Positions 23,830 through 35,894 of a DNA stretch of 64,000 bases are shown in pieces. The stretch's first letter is position 1. Every line of letters starts with the position of its first letter. The notes under the pieces are model-generated. The model was not told the DNA's origin, ran no database searches, and worked only from the letters and a program-made list of their open reading frames with translations. This DNA is from Bradysia coprophila (lineage: Eukaryota > Arthropoda > Insecta > Diptera > Sciaridae), in the NCBI RefSeq assembly GCF_014529535.1, contig NC_050736.1:3162001-3226000 (forward strand), in the 5' to 3' direction. The position numbers were made by a program, and so were the translations under genes.

Positions 23830-25561
23830 TCAATGCATTATGTGAACACATGACAGCTTTTATCAAACCTTCATAAGTTCAAACATATCTATGTGCCGTG
23901 AGTTTTGATTCTTATATAGATTTCAACGCAATGGTACAAATGATAGAAAATGCCAATAATGAAATTATTGGCCAAGCTTTCACATCAGATCAAGGAATAT
24001 CACACAATTACCTCTATTTCCATTATTTGTCCCATTGATGTGTAATACATACTGCTACTGAATAAAACTGATAATAAAACTAAATTCAATGATAAATCAA
24101 TGAAACCCGTAATAATTAAAGACACAACATCACCATCTGATGGAACAGAACGCATCATGATTGTAGGCTTTCATGCAAACCAACATACATATATGCAGAT
24201 GTAGCTCCACAAGTGGAATTGTTTTTCTCGTTTCAAAAGTAATTTATTGCGAATTATTATAGCTTGACGGTTGACATTCTACACAAATCCGTTATTTCTT
24301 GCAAAATAATACAAATTCAAAACTCATAAAAAAATGTCATTATTCAATGCGGAATGACAACAACGAACGAAACGAAATACCATGACAAAAATCGCATGCA
24401 TTCGTATACGCATATAGATTGAATGGCATATTATAAGAAATTTCCTCGAACTACTCAAACTCTATTTGAATAAAATTACGACCGTTTTATAACCATACAT
24501 TCACCAAACGTTCACCTAATACCGCAAATGTCTTCTTATTAGCATTCTCTTATCGCATAATGAATGAAAAATCTGGTAACATGTACCATTGATATTGTAA
24601 TATGAAATGATGCGACAGAAAAGACAGATAAAAATGATGATTATTCCTTGACGATCAACTACGTCCATTTACCTGATATCATTACCCGCTCTTATTTCTC
24701 TCTTCCAATCAAAACGTTATAGTCTCGTTCAAATTACCTTTATATTGCCGCAGTGTGGTAAAACCGCATAACTGACCGAACACTCGTTGACAAAAGATGC
24801 GAAACATCCACAATATCCCCCAAACGATTTTAGCATTCATGTTGAAATGCAAGTCAACATCATCAATAACATAACTATGCAAAACAAATAATCGCAAAAT
24901 ATATAAATAATAAATGATACACGATTGATCTGCAAAGGCAAGCACTGCGTCGTGTCGTGTGCATGGTATAAAATCTAATGTCTATTCAATGTTAAGGCCA
25001 TCATCAATCGTCCTATATTGTTTATATTATGTGATGTTGTCATACGTTTAGTATTTATGATATGCGTGAATATTTGCCGAAGAGAAATGCCATTTACATT
25101 ACCTTTACTTGGGTATAAATATATATACCACTTATTCTGTGAATTTCTTTGAGATTTGTTTGCAAGTTGTGTATCATAGCGCAGGGGAAATGATTTGTGA
25201 AAATTTTCTTCGTTTTTTACTTTTTTTTAAATTGATATAGATAAATGCTCGGGATTTACCTTTCCGTTGTAGATCTGAATTTAATGCTGACAACTATCAT
25301 TTTCTCATATTGAGAACATGAAAACGAAACATTTGTTGAGATGCGTACATACGTATATATAAATAGTATGTATACACAATGTCGAGAATATAACTTATCG
25401 TATTTATTAACAATCGCTCTTCACTTGAATTGTATGAAATATTTAACTAAATTGTTTGAAATGTGTTTTATTCAATCATGTGGCTAGTTTATTATTTTAG
25501 CATTCTATCGAAGTTTATTTTTCCCATCGATCAATTCACATTAATTGTCTCTAAATTCAAG

Positions 25562-25952
25562 CAAGGGACTCTTTTGAAAAACAGCCAACCAGAAATCGGA
25601 CGCATTTTCTTTAAAAGGTATTCAACACTAGGAGCACTAAGACCACTATAAAAAAATCTTCGTAGTTTGCGCAACTAGTGGGAGGTGATTAAAAACCGTA
25701 AATGGGACTACTTTTCTTATTGAAATTTCGAAAGGTAATCGGAATTTAAGGGTCGTGCGGGGTGGGGTGTCATTGCAAGTACTTTCAGGGCAAATAGGGT
25801 CTTAGGTACTTTTCGTGTACCTCGAAAGCCACACAAGCTTCGGAGAATTTTTCAAAAGTGGTTTTGAATTCTTGGGTCGAACATCTTTTGAGGCACATTC
25901 CACTGGAAAATGTGTTCAATTTTGATAGGCTGTTTTTCAAAAGAATCCCTCT
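25562..25952. mobile_element. Foldback element, family AGGGATTCTTTTGAAAAACAGC, copy 1
   Basis: Left end AGGGACTCTTTTGAAAAACAGC and right end GCTGTTTTTCAAAAGAATCCCT are inverted. Inner blocks (ATCGGACGCATTTTC, CTTCG.AGTTTG, AAAAACCG) recur in the copy at 43680 in the same order. The arms here are more diverged, suggesting an older copy. Confidence 0.75.
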
Positions 25953-27595
25953 AAGTGTTTGCAAAACCAATCATCAATAAATAGTCCAAACGCAATATTT
26001 AGAATTAAACCGTTTCACAAACGACTTGTGGAAGCACAAAGCACAGAATTCATTAGTTATGGCATGCATGACCAGAGGAGCACTCGCATTGCAACACACT
26101 CTGTCATCATTTGCTATCGACAGCGATGACAAAAAATAATAAATGGTTGATTTCGTCTTTATAGTTTACATGACATGTAATACATGTATGTTAAAACGAA
26201 TGATCATTGATCGAATACAAAGTGATACTTTGAACCAAAGAAGTATCAGATTCAGAACGCTTGTTTGTCTTAAAAGGCTACAAAAATATAAAGAAAATTC
26301 CGCAGATAACAAGTCAATAAGTCCGCATATTTCACAGGGCGATCATCATCAAAATTTCCCTAATTTTACAGGAAAAAATACGGGATCCAAAGTCCCTAAA
26401 ATAAAATTTATTCTGATAACTGCTCGACTTTACAGCTACTCTAATCGCTCAATTTCCAAACAATGACCTCGCTTTCCAAGAATTCTGCGTAAATGCGATT
26501 TTTTTTACAAAAATATCTGTCGAAAAAAATATGAATAAATAACAATTAAAAAGCATGATAACTGAATGACTGACTAAGACTTACAGAAGCGTTTGCATCG
26601 CTGATACTTCGTACTTATAGTAAACGCAAAATGAGTACATTAACGAGTTCAGTGTATTTGCGATCAGTTGAAGGTTAATTTGTAATAAATGAATACTAAT
26701 TCTCTCTCTATCTAGTTATTGTTAATGTTATATGAAAACTCGCTTATTGTCGTCTATAATAAATATAGTTTCAAAACCACGACACGACATACCCGATCGT
26801 ACTTCACTGTGTTGGAGTACCACAATTTTTCCTTGATAGTGAAATATGGTGTCTTGTTGTAAGGTATAACAAATTGTTGCGGAAAATTACAACCCCAGCA
26901 GGCACCCGTTGATCAATAATAATTTTCGGTATTTTCTATTACAATGTGGTTCATTCAGAAAAGTAAATTTTGATTTGAGAAACTTTGTGTCATTCAAATT
27001 TAATTCAAATACGTACGGGCATTGTATAGCTGACAAAGTTACGACTAAGTCTTATTTCCCACATTTATCTGGCGAAAAGAAAACAACTATTTCATTGAAA
27101 TTTTAGTTCTAATTCACTTTTCAAGCGATAATTGCTATGACGAGATTATAACATCGGATTTAAGTGAATAAGTAGAACAATTTTATTTGCGAATATTACT
27201 AGTTTTATTGTTAACATCGCTATAATTCGTGTGGTATGTGCTCACAGTAGCAACAGTTATAGTATAGTAAGATTAGAAAATAAATTTGTGTTTTATCGAT
27301 TGACAATTGACTCTGTGTTTTGTACACCTGTTTGCTTTATATGTTCAAATGTACTCACATTCAAGAGGTGTTATCTTTTTTTTTGAACTTTTCAAGTGTT
27401 TCCAATTTAAAATCGATTGTTTATTGTTTCAGAAATTAGTTAACGTCCATTACTCTACGGTACTGTACTGCTGTATGATTAGTGCCACGGTATCTCAATT
27501 TGTCAGTGCAGTGAAACAGGTTGAAAGTCTGTTTGATATTTTAGTAATCTGCAATTTAAATTTACAAAACAATATGTATTCCTCTTAGACACAAC

Positions 27596-29526
27596 ATGCC
27601 AAACAATTGGATAGAGTCGGTTAATCACAACATAATATCACCATTATTTTTGTTGATATTTCCCGTCGCTGTTCAATATCTAAGTGCCGCAGGAAATCCC
27701 GACAAACCGTTTCAAACGTCGTTTTTATTCGGAAATCTGTTAGCATGGAAACTTATAGGAGCAATGATAGTGTGGGCTCTGGTGTGGATGTTAATTCCAT
27801 CGAAAGTGTTTTATGGACCGACCACAACTTTTGGATACACTCCTAAGTATCAGGTAAAATCAGTGACTATTTTTAAGCGAGCATTTTCCCACGTTTCCCA
27901 ATTTTTTTTCCCAATTTTCACTTAATTTCAAAAAAAAAATTCTGGGGAAACCTGGAAAACTTCGGAAAATTTAAGAAAATATGAGGAAATGTTTTCCCAA
28001 AAATAGCCCCTGGGTAAAGTAACACAATGACTGTTCAAAATACAAGTACACCTGGAAAGTACATAAGGTAATCTTCAATGTAAATCTCAATATTTTCCGT
28101 CGCTACAATCTCTTTTATGATATAATTAGATTTCATTACCTAATTCAACATTTTTTGATTGTTCTGATTAAATTTGCACTTGTAGAAAATGTCGTGCGAT
28201 ATCTGGTTTGAAGAAAGCGCGAATTATTCGCTTTTATCTTAGTGCAATTTCAAATTTAGAATTTTTTTATCAACACAAACAAATGCAGTGCAGAATTGCC
28301 GATTAAAATTATTTTTACTGAATTTACTAAATTTATTCCAGGCAAATGGTGAACTTTACTATTTTGCATCAATGATAGCATTTGGAATAGTTACCTATGT
28401 CAGCCCGCAGCTCTGGGTATCGGTCTATGACAATTTCGGGCCCATTCTCGGTGGATTGAACGTGTTAGCTCTAGCTTTGTGTTTGTATCTTTTAGTACAA
28501 GCGAAAATGAAGGAAACCGAAGAAGATCCATACTTAGTAAACAACGTAGGTTAAAACACCATCTAAGACACATTTGAATCAATTACTAACAATATTTCAT
28601 TTACGTACAGAAATTTCCGATTCTACACGAGTTTTATCGAGGAATGGAACTGCATCCGACAATATTCGGAGTCCAAGTGAAACAACTTGTGAATTGTCGA
28701 ATAGGTCTGATGATATGGCAACTGTTAATTTTGATCTTCTTTTCGGCTTCATACCAAACGCGAGGATTCGATTCTGGCCATTTAGTTAATGTTTTATTGC
28801 AAACCATTTACCTGTACAAGTTTTACCGATGGGAGACGGGGTGGGACTTTAGCAATTCTCTGTTCAATAACCATATTTTCTGAGAAAAATATTTGCTTCA
28901 GATACTTCGACACATTGGACATTACCTTAGATCGTGCTGGATATTACATTTGCTGGGGATGCTTAGTATGGGTGCCTGCATTCTACACATTCAGTTCGTA
29001 CTATTTCGTGTATTATCAACCGAACTATGGACCGTTCATCTCAACAGTATTTCTAATTCTTGGAGTGCTGTGTATTTATCTGAATTATGAAGTGGACAGA
29101 CAAAAGGAAGTATTCCGGGCCAATAATGGTAAAGTGAAAGTAAGTTGTCCTTCGAACCATTCCAATTAGCGTCACCATTCTGTAATCGTGATATATATTC
29201 AGATCTGGGGAAAACAAGCAAAATTCGTCCAAGCATCTTATACAGCAGTAACCGGAGAGAAAAGGGAAACACGTCTGATGATTTCCGGTTGGTGGGGCAT
29301 TGCCCGGAAAATAAACTACACATTTGAACTGGCTGCAGCATTTTTCTGGTCAGCTAGTGCAGGCCTTCAGTATGGCGTTTGGCCGTATCTTTATTTCATT
29401 TTTCTAGTGTGTTTGTTAGTGCATCGAGTATTCCGAGATGAGACTAAGTGTCGTGATAAGTATGGAAAATATTGGACTGAATATTGTAAAATTGTTCCTT
29501 ACAGACTAATTCCATACGTTTTTTAA
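27596..29526 (+). CDS. 7-dehydrocholesterol reductase-like sterol reductase, five exons
   Basis: Exons 27596-27853, 28342-28545, 28611-28840, 28902-29139 and 29203-29526 join in frame into 417 residues, with introns of 488, 65, 61 and 63 nt. It is a polytopic membrane protein of the ERG4/ERG24 family, acting in the ER with NADPH on sterol double bonds. The C-terminus carries the exact family signature LVHRVFRDETKCRDKYG and ends PYRLIPYVF. IWGKQAKF..SYT and SGWWGIARKINY match DHCR7 rather than lamin B receptor or delta-14 reductase. Departures: the first signature reads GMELHPTI where relatives have NPR, and the ARHFNY..GDL stretch reads ARKINY..FEL. The chosen start gives the expected first membrane segment; the protein is shorter than vertebrate DHCR7 (about 475). 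Insects lack de novo sterol synthesis, so its substrate is probably dietary sterol. Activity is uncertain. Confidence 0.92.
27861..28014. mobile_element. MITE-like insertion in intron 1 of the DHCR7-like gene
   Basis: CAGTGACTATTTTTAAGCGA begins 8 bp after the splice donor, and TTTTCCCAAAAATAGCCCCTG ends it in inverted relation. The centre is rich in TTTCCC and GGAAAA. A related right end, CTTCCCAAAAACAGTCACTG, is at about 38374-38393, and a diverged copy at 14395-14525. Confidence 0.55.
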
Positions 29527-29547
29527 TTAATGTTTAAGTTTCTTGTA

Positions 29548-29553
29548 AATAAA
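29548..29553 (+). terminator. Polyadenylation signal AATAAA of the DHCR7-like gene
   Basis: A canonical AATAAA lies 22 nt after the stop codon, followed by an A-rich tract. The placement gives a very short 3' untranslated region. Confidence 0.6.
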
Positions 29554-32500
29554 AAAAAAACAACAAAAATTTTAATCCAATTAGCCTACATTTTACTGCA
29601 ACGAACGTCTTGTCGACTTTTCCAATGTAAATTATGCTCACATGTTCGAATTGTCTTTCCTTTTTCTTATCACTAACCTACATCTAATTCTAAATTACCA
29701 TAGCAGATCAATCAATATAAATTGATAGGTAGAAATGACGAGAGAGAAAAAACGTCAATGAATTACTTTCTCATTAAAAGGAACAAAATTCCAACTATTT
29801 CTAGCATCGTTATTTTGTCCACACAAAAACAAACACTTGCGCACAGCATCCAGTAGAATGTATATATCAAATAAAACGTCATACATGTATATATATCTAG
29901 TGCACAAATAATAAATAATAACGAAAACAGTTCAGTTCCGAACCATAAGCTAGAATGCAAGGGGATCTTCTAATTTCGAACTTAATTTTGTAACATTTCT
30001 TTGCATTATACCATGCATATACCTGTAAAGATGATTCCAGATAGAAAACATTTTACGAACGGATCTACACCTGTTGTGGACAATGATGAACAAGAGTAAA
30101 CCTTTTGCTACGCTGCTTATAAAATAAAACTTCGACTCAACAAATGAAGTAAAAGATTTTTTATAACTTTGTTGAATTTGGTCAGCTCAAAAAAAGAAGT
30201 AATAGATTCGATAATAATACTCATACAAACAGTATAATTCCCTTTTTGCAGAGCTGACAACCTATATCATGATAAAAGTATAGTTGAAAACAATCCATGA
30301 TCTAAATTGGAAATTTGTAATATTTATCTGCTCCATTATCCTTCACATACTGCATGTAGATCACCACAAGTCTGTTTATTTATACACATTTTCATACATT
30401 GATACAAAATCTTTTACTTCATTCGTTTTAACACATATTTAGCGATATAAGAAAATCATCGTCAATTCTTCCCGACAACGGCGATAACAGATGAAATAGC
30501 TATCAACGCATATGGTTGACAATTTCATCTTCTATGTTCACGTTAATATGCGGAAAAGAATATTCCGCGCGTCGAGTATATTATTTGAGAAAGAGGTTAC
30601 ACCATTCAGTCAGAACTTCTTTATACCTTCTCTGTACTGTTCGCATCGTGTACATTGGCTGTATGAAACGGCATGGATGAAAAGTATTTATATTCCGATA
30701 TATATACACATACGGGATGGATGATGGTAAAAATATATAACTAAAGTACGGTATTATTCCTCATGAGTGTTTAGTTTTGATTTGACCAGCGACCAAGATG
30801 AACGTACTATAAATAAAAACTGTGTCTTTGAACAAAAATATAAAAGTTTTCCCGATATATCCACACACAGTTTTGGAATTGAAAACGTTTACCGGTTTTT
30901 GTCGTTTATTATTTTTTTTTATTTAATTTTTTCTTTCCTACAAAAATTATGTGTATTGATGAAGTGAATTCGAGAGAACACTACACAGTTGCCCATATAT
31001 AGATGGTACTGAATTGATTTTGAAATTAACCGTTATTGTGGAAATTATTTTTGGTATTGTTATGTGATTTGTTGTTAATGGTACGGGATGAATTGAACAT
31101 TTAGCATTGATCTTGATATTGTGATGGTCAATTGTTCAATTGCATCTGTTTGATGGTTTTCTATCGTTTGTGAACGGAAAATATTATACCGAGCAGACAA
31201 AAGTGATTTTTTTTGTCATTTAACCTTATTTTTGTTATTGATTTGGGTGTAATGAAGCCGAACGTCGCTTCATTGTAGAGAGAGAAAAAAAAACCGTTGA
31301 ATTGTCTGATTCAATAAAATTTTATGAATGAAAATTTTCGGCAGACTGAATATTTTTGCATACAAAATTGATTGAGAAATTTATGGTGTGTTGTGTGTAA
31401 TTTTTTATTTAAATTAATTTTTCGCGCTTCATCAAAATGATGATGATTTTTTTCTTCTTCAGTAAACGACCATCAATGTAATGTGAAAGATAACGGTTGA
31501 GATTTATGTGAGATTCTTCTCGCTGTTAATTTATTTCAGCGTGAAATAAAAGTGAAATATGAGAAATGAATTCGTTTTTTCTTTCGTTCTCAACGTTTAA
31601 CACTTTTACACTTCGATTATTGAAATTTCATGATAATATCGGCGACCCATAATCCAATTATTATGCAATGAATTTTGCTAGACATTTTTTTCTGTTCAGA
31701 TTCTTATTCGTGAGAATTTAATTAGTCTACCGTTATGTAGCTTGGTGATGTATTGTGGATTATGAATAATTCGCTAGATACAGTTAGAGGACTGTAATGT
31801 GATGTTAGTTTAGTTTCGTTTTTAGTTTGAGTCGCAGAACCTTAAATATGGTATAATTACCTGTTATAGACGGCAAGCATGTGACCAGTATTATTATCGC
31901 GTCTATTACTTCCATCGATCAAAGTATTTTTAATCGGTTGATTTCAAATCTTGTACTTCAATTTTGTTAACATGTATCTTAGTATGTAAGAGACCATATT
32001 TACCCAGAGTTTATCATTATTTTTGTCGTCGTTATCGATAACAGATGAATACCCGTATGTAGTTAAGTAATTCTGATCGATAGAATATAGTTTTTGGCTT
32101 ATCATTTCAAAATTATATTCTTTAGGTATATTTAGGTAAAAGCCGTGCTAATAAACCGACAATCAAAAACTACGTAAGTCTACCGGTCGATGTTCTTATA
32201 ACTGCATTCAATATTATATTCCCACCTCCCTGTGTCGAAACTTTTGTACGAAAAAAGTTTATCTGAAGATTGTTTCGGCTCAATTTTTTCTCTATATGCA
32301 GTCAAACAAGGATTTTCTACTAAGTCTGTTACAGAGTTCATTTTTGTTACACTAATCGGACAGATTATTTTAGGGGACATCTTTAACCAATAGATATTTG
32401 AAGAGAAATGCCTTGTCATAGATGTTAAAAGCTTTCTTGATTGAAGGTTTTTACTAACGACATTTTTTTGCGAAGTCGATTAATTAGTTACTTGTGGAAA

Positions 32501-33337
32501 TTCTATAGGTAATAAATTTGTCATTTTCCACGACTCCACTAACTGTTCGAAGTTCATTGATTTTCCATTAATAGCTAATTTAACGAACAACGGAGGAAAA
32601 ATTTCCTATTTCCGTTTCGGGTAAATTCAGATTGACAATTCCTTTTTAAAATTGTCGATTTTAATTCAGTTTATGTGTCTCGTCTAATTGAGTCAATAAA
32701 TTGGTTTAATGCAGGTCTAATGGAAAAATCATTAGTTTAATTTGTGTTCTTCATTTGACCCACGCTAGACATTAGACAGCATCGATTTTTGTTATTATGT
32801 GTCATACAGGATATAAGAGGGCATCAATGAACAATTTATGTAAAAAGAAATCGGTTCCTTTTTGGGGGGATGCTGCAAAATGTGGGTGGTTATTTTCTAC
32901 CGCTGTGCTACTTTTCATTAGTCTATAGAGTACTTATGTTGAAAAAAGTATATTGCGCGACCGTACATCCCGTTTTTGTCTTAATTGCCAAATGTTAGCA
33001 TTTTACATATTCTCAAGCTCTTAAGTTCTTCATTAATTTAGTCCTCCAGTTCTTGAGATTTCTTACTGTTCCTATTTCCAGCTTCCAGCAATTTAACTCA
33101 CTTCACATCAAAAATGAAGGAAGTGTTGAAAAATCAGTGAAGGAATTCGTAAGGAATTAAATAGAAAAAATAATGAAAAAATAAAAACTAAAAAAAGGAC
33201 AAATTAATGACGAAGGAGAGAACATGATAGGTTAAATTACTTACAGAGTAAATAATCGATTTTTTTTGTATCAAAGAATTGTAACCTAATTGTATATATC
33301 ATTCATTATTATGATCGTAAATAAATTAGCCTTAACT
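29554..33337. other. AT-rich intergenic region, no supported gene
   Basis: Includes a TATCGATA MITE copy at 31859 and two diverged GAAGTAAAAGATT fragments at about 30145-30240 and 30405-30500. The open frames are short and unrecognised. Confidence 0.5.
31859..32066 (-). mobile_element. TATCGATA-bearing MITE family, copy 3 (inverted)
   Basis: Read on the minus strand it has the family order: CTTAACT..ACATACGGGTATTCATCTGTTA, the palindrome GTTATCGATAAC (32031-32042), GAAGTACAAGATTTGAAAT, and the right end GCTTGCCGTCTATAACAGG. Ends and internal blocks agree closely with the copies at 11843 and 58473. Confidence 0.78.
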
Positions 33338-33559
33338 TTATTCTTCAATGAGCCAGGACCGATGTTTTTCTTCTTTTTTTGCAGTGTATAGAAATGTACC
33401 ATTTATTTTATATCGATCCACAAAGTCTAGTCCTTCTAAATACAAATCTTCGAATTTTATCGTTTTCAATTTTTTATCGACAACAATTTTAATCTGAGCA
33501 AAACATTGTTCTATTGTAGTGCTCAAAACGTTACTTCTTTTTACGTCAAATAAGAAAAT
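33338..33559 (-). CDS. Unrecognised coding-like fragment next to a foldback element
   Basis: The minus-strand frame from the outer edge of the left foldback arm to the stop codon (33338-33340) reads as about 70 residues of balanced composition (for example TIEQCFAQIKIVV and DLYLEGLDFVDRYKINGT), unlike the low-complexity noise of other frames here. An AATAAA overlaps the stop. Upstream, the frame continues into the Tyr/Thr-rich translation of the foldback tandem repeat, which is not protein-like. It may be a last exon whose acceptor is hidden in the arm, or chance. I do not recognise the family. Confidence 0.22.
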   Translation of the reverse strand: MFLFDVKRSNVLSTTIEQCFAQIKIVVDKKLKTIKFEDLYLEGLDFVDRYKINGTFLYTAKKEEKHRSWLIEE

Positions 33560-33561
33560 AT

Positions 33562-34092
33562 TAAGGGAATTCACGAAGCTGAAATAAGCAGAAACATACG
33601 CTGTATATTCCGTATATCTTGTATATCTCGTATATTTCTGTATATTTCTGTATATCTCGCTTATTTTGACAACTGTCAACAGAAAAATAATTCAATTTCA
33701 ACTCGACGGATTTTGCTCAAACAAACTGCCATTGCGTAGCGCGCGATCTCAGGAACCTGGAAACGTAATTAGTTTTTCAATCGGTCTAATATTTACCGAG
33801 CGATAAGACTTTGGAAAAGTTTTTTTTTGATACTGATCACATCATGATTTCAAAGTCTTATCGCTCGGTAAATATTAAACCGATTGAAAAACTAATTACG
33901 ATTCCAGGTTCCTGAGATCGCGCGCTAAGCAATGGCAGTTTGTTTGAGTAAAATCCATCGAGTTGAAATTGAATTATTTTTCTGTTGACAGTTGTCAAAA
34001 TAAGCGAGATATACAGAAATATACGAGATATACAATATATACGGAATATACAGCGTATATTTCTGCTTATTTCAGCTTCGTGAATTCCCTTA
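33562..34092. mobile_element. 531-bp long inverted repeat (foldback element)
   Basis: The left arm 33562-33813 and right arm 33851-34092 are inverted copies with few differences over about 245 bp; the loop is 37 bp. The arms contain CTCAGGAACCTGG / CCAGGTTCCTGAG, ACCGAGCGATAAGACTTTG and its inverse, and a GTATATCTCGTATATTTC tandem stretch in which the left arm has one extra 10-bp unit. There is no transposase. A transcript would form a very long hairpin. Confidence 0.88.
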
Positions 34093-35894
34093 TTAAAAAA
34101 AACGGTTTCTTGGTCCATTGTTCATACAATAAATTTTGTTCGGAGAATCCAACTCCTTTTGCTTCCACATGTCTAGAGAAACGAGATGACTCTCTCAGAA
34201 ACGGCAAGCTTATTGCAACAAAATCATTAAATCTGTTACTTCATTTGTATAAGAGATCTTCTCGTTTTAAATCTATTACTTCTATATTTTAAAGTAAAAT
34301 TTGGATATATAGTTATTACAAACCAGCGCCCATCGTTTATTCTTTTTGTCGTTGTCAACAGCAGATGATATCTTGATGTTCATCTGCTGTTGATTGACAA
34401 CGATTGTTTTCTAGATGGTTTTCTAATTGGAGTTCCCATTTCAAGACCAAACATTAATGGTGACATATCTTCAAGAAATCTTATCTTTGAAATACATCAT
34501 TCAGAGCTAGTACTACTCGTAGGTAAAGTTATAAAAAAATAATTAAATGAACATACATAGTAACCTACTCCACCTTACCTAAATATTTCACCTGATTAAT
34601 ATGCATTTAGTGAATAAAAAAAAACGAACATAAACTAGTTCCCGAAAAACATAAAATATACATAAATTATCAGACGAAAATACTGGGCCAAACGCGTCTC
34701 ATTATTAATAAAAAAAAAAATAATAAATTTACCTTCAAAATACATCTGTCAAAATGTCAATATTAAATAAAAAGATAAGAGACAATTCGAAAACCGAAAG
34801 AAGTGGAAAAAAAATGTTACTGGTTAATCGGCACAGAAATGTATATTAGAACATTAAGTCGAAATATAACCAAATTTCTCCAATATATGCATTTTAAATG
34901 CATTCGGTTGACAATAATTTATTCAAAAATATATTTTCACGTGCGCTCTTTTTTTCCATAAATTTTGTGGAAAGAAAAAGTTCAGCAGCATAACACCTTA
35001 ATTATCATAATTTATGATTTTATTAAAAAAAACTCCATTTATTTTAATATTATTATCATTTTAAAAGTTACAACAGAAAGTTCATTAACCAGAGAATTCT
35101 GGTAAAGAAAATAATAAAAAAAAATTATTCATTGCACAGTCAGTACTCGTTTCTTGGTGCGCCTAATATCAGATATTCTTGTAAAGTAATTCTACGTGTA
35201 CCTGCCGTGGTGCTTTGGTTAATTCGAGACATTGCACCGAGCAAATAAATGCCAACCAAACCAATATGTATGTAGCATATAAATGTGTACATACATGTAC
35301 AGGCTGCAGACGTATATAATTTCTTTCTCTCAATGTTTTTTATAAAATTCTTATGCTAATTTGTCGAAATCATTTGGAAAAAAAATATTTTTTTTTCTTT
35401 TAATATTAGTTTCACCTTACACTCTGCATATTTTGAATTATTTTTTATGAGCATAGAGTGATGATGATACGTAGACGTTTATTGCTAACAATCATAGAAG
35501 ACCATCAAACGAAAAGTGTTTTATAATAGACGGAATAATAGTTGCAATATAACTATTTCGTAATATAATTTTCAAGTGAAGTTGTGAGCTGAATTGATTA
35601 TTTATTTGCCTGGATAAAAAAAATAAGACGGAACATTATTTAAGTTTAAGGCCTCACCTCACCACAGGCATACACTCGATGCTATATAGTAATTTCATTG
35701 CCCGAAGAAGATTGATGCGTTTTCAACAAATTGTAATTCCACTTTTTTATGGACGTATGTGAAAAATAATTTATTTTAAGTGCTTTCGACTTGTTGACTT
35801 GTGAGTGAAGATCGGAATAATTTCACGTGGAAAATTCGATATTTTTTTGGTATAGCCGTGTTGCTGTGAATACTGTTCGAGGAAATTTATTAAA
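34093..35894. other. Intergenic region upstream of the EB/LDLa gene
   Basis: Contains diverged TATCGATA-family MITE pieces on the minus strand at about 34215-34390 (TACTTCATTTGTATAAGAGATC, TTTGTCGTTGTCAACAGCAGATGA). The 5' untranslated region of the downstream gene presumably occupies the last few hundred bases; no TATA box or initiator stands out. Confidence 0.45.

Larger units (their letters stand above)
20966..27595. other. AT-rich intergenic region, no supported gene
   Basis: Contains the tRNA-like stretch near 23134, a hairpin element at 23725, a foldback element at 25562 and a fragment of the TATCGATA MITE family near 26110 (CTATCGACAGCGATGACAAA). The open frames of up to 107 codons do not resemble any family. 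The upstream promoter of the DHCR7-like gene presumably lies at the right end but no motif is convincing. Confidence 0.5.

Noticed and set aside
33560-34120. Tyr/Thr-rich frames (YTRYTEYTAY) as protein
   Set aside because: They are translations of the GTATATCTC-type tandem repeat in the arms of the foldback and appear on both strands because of the palindrome.
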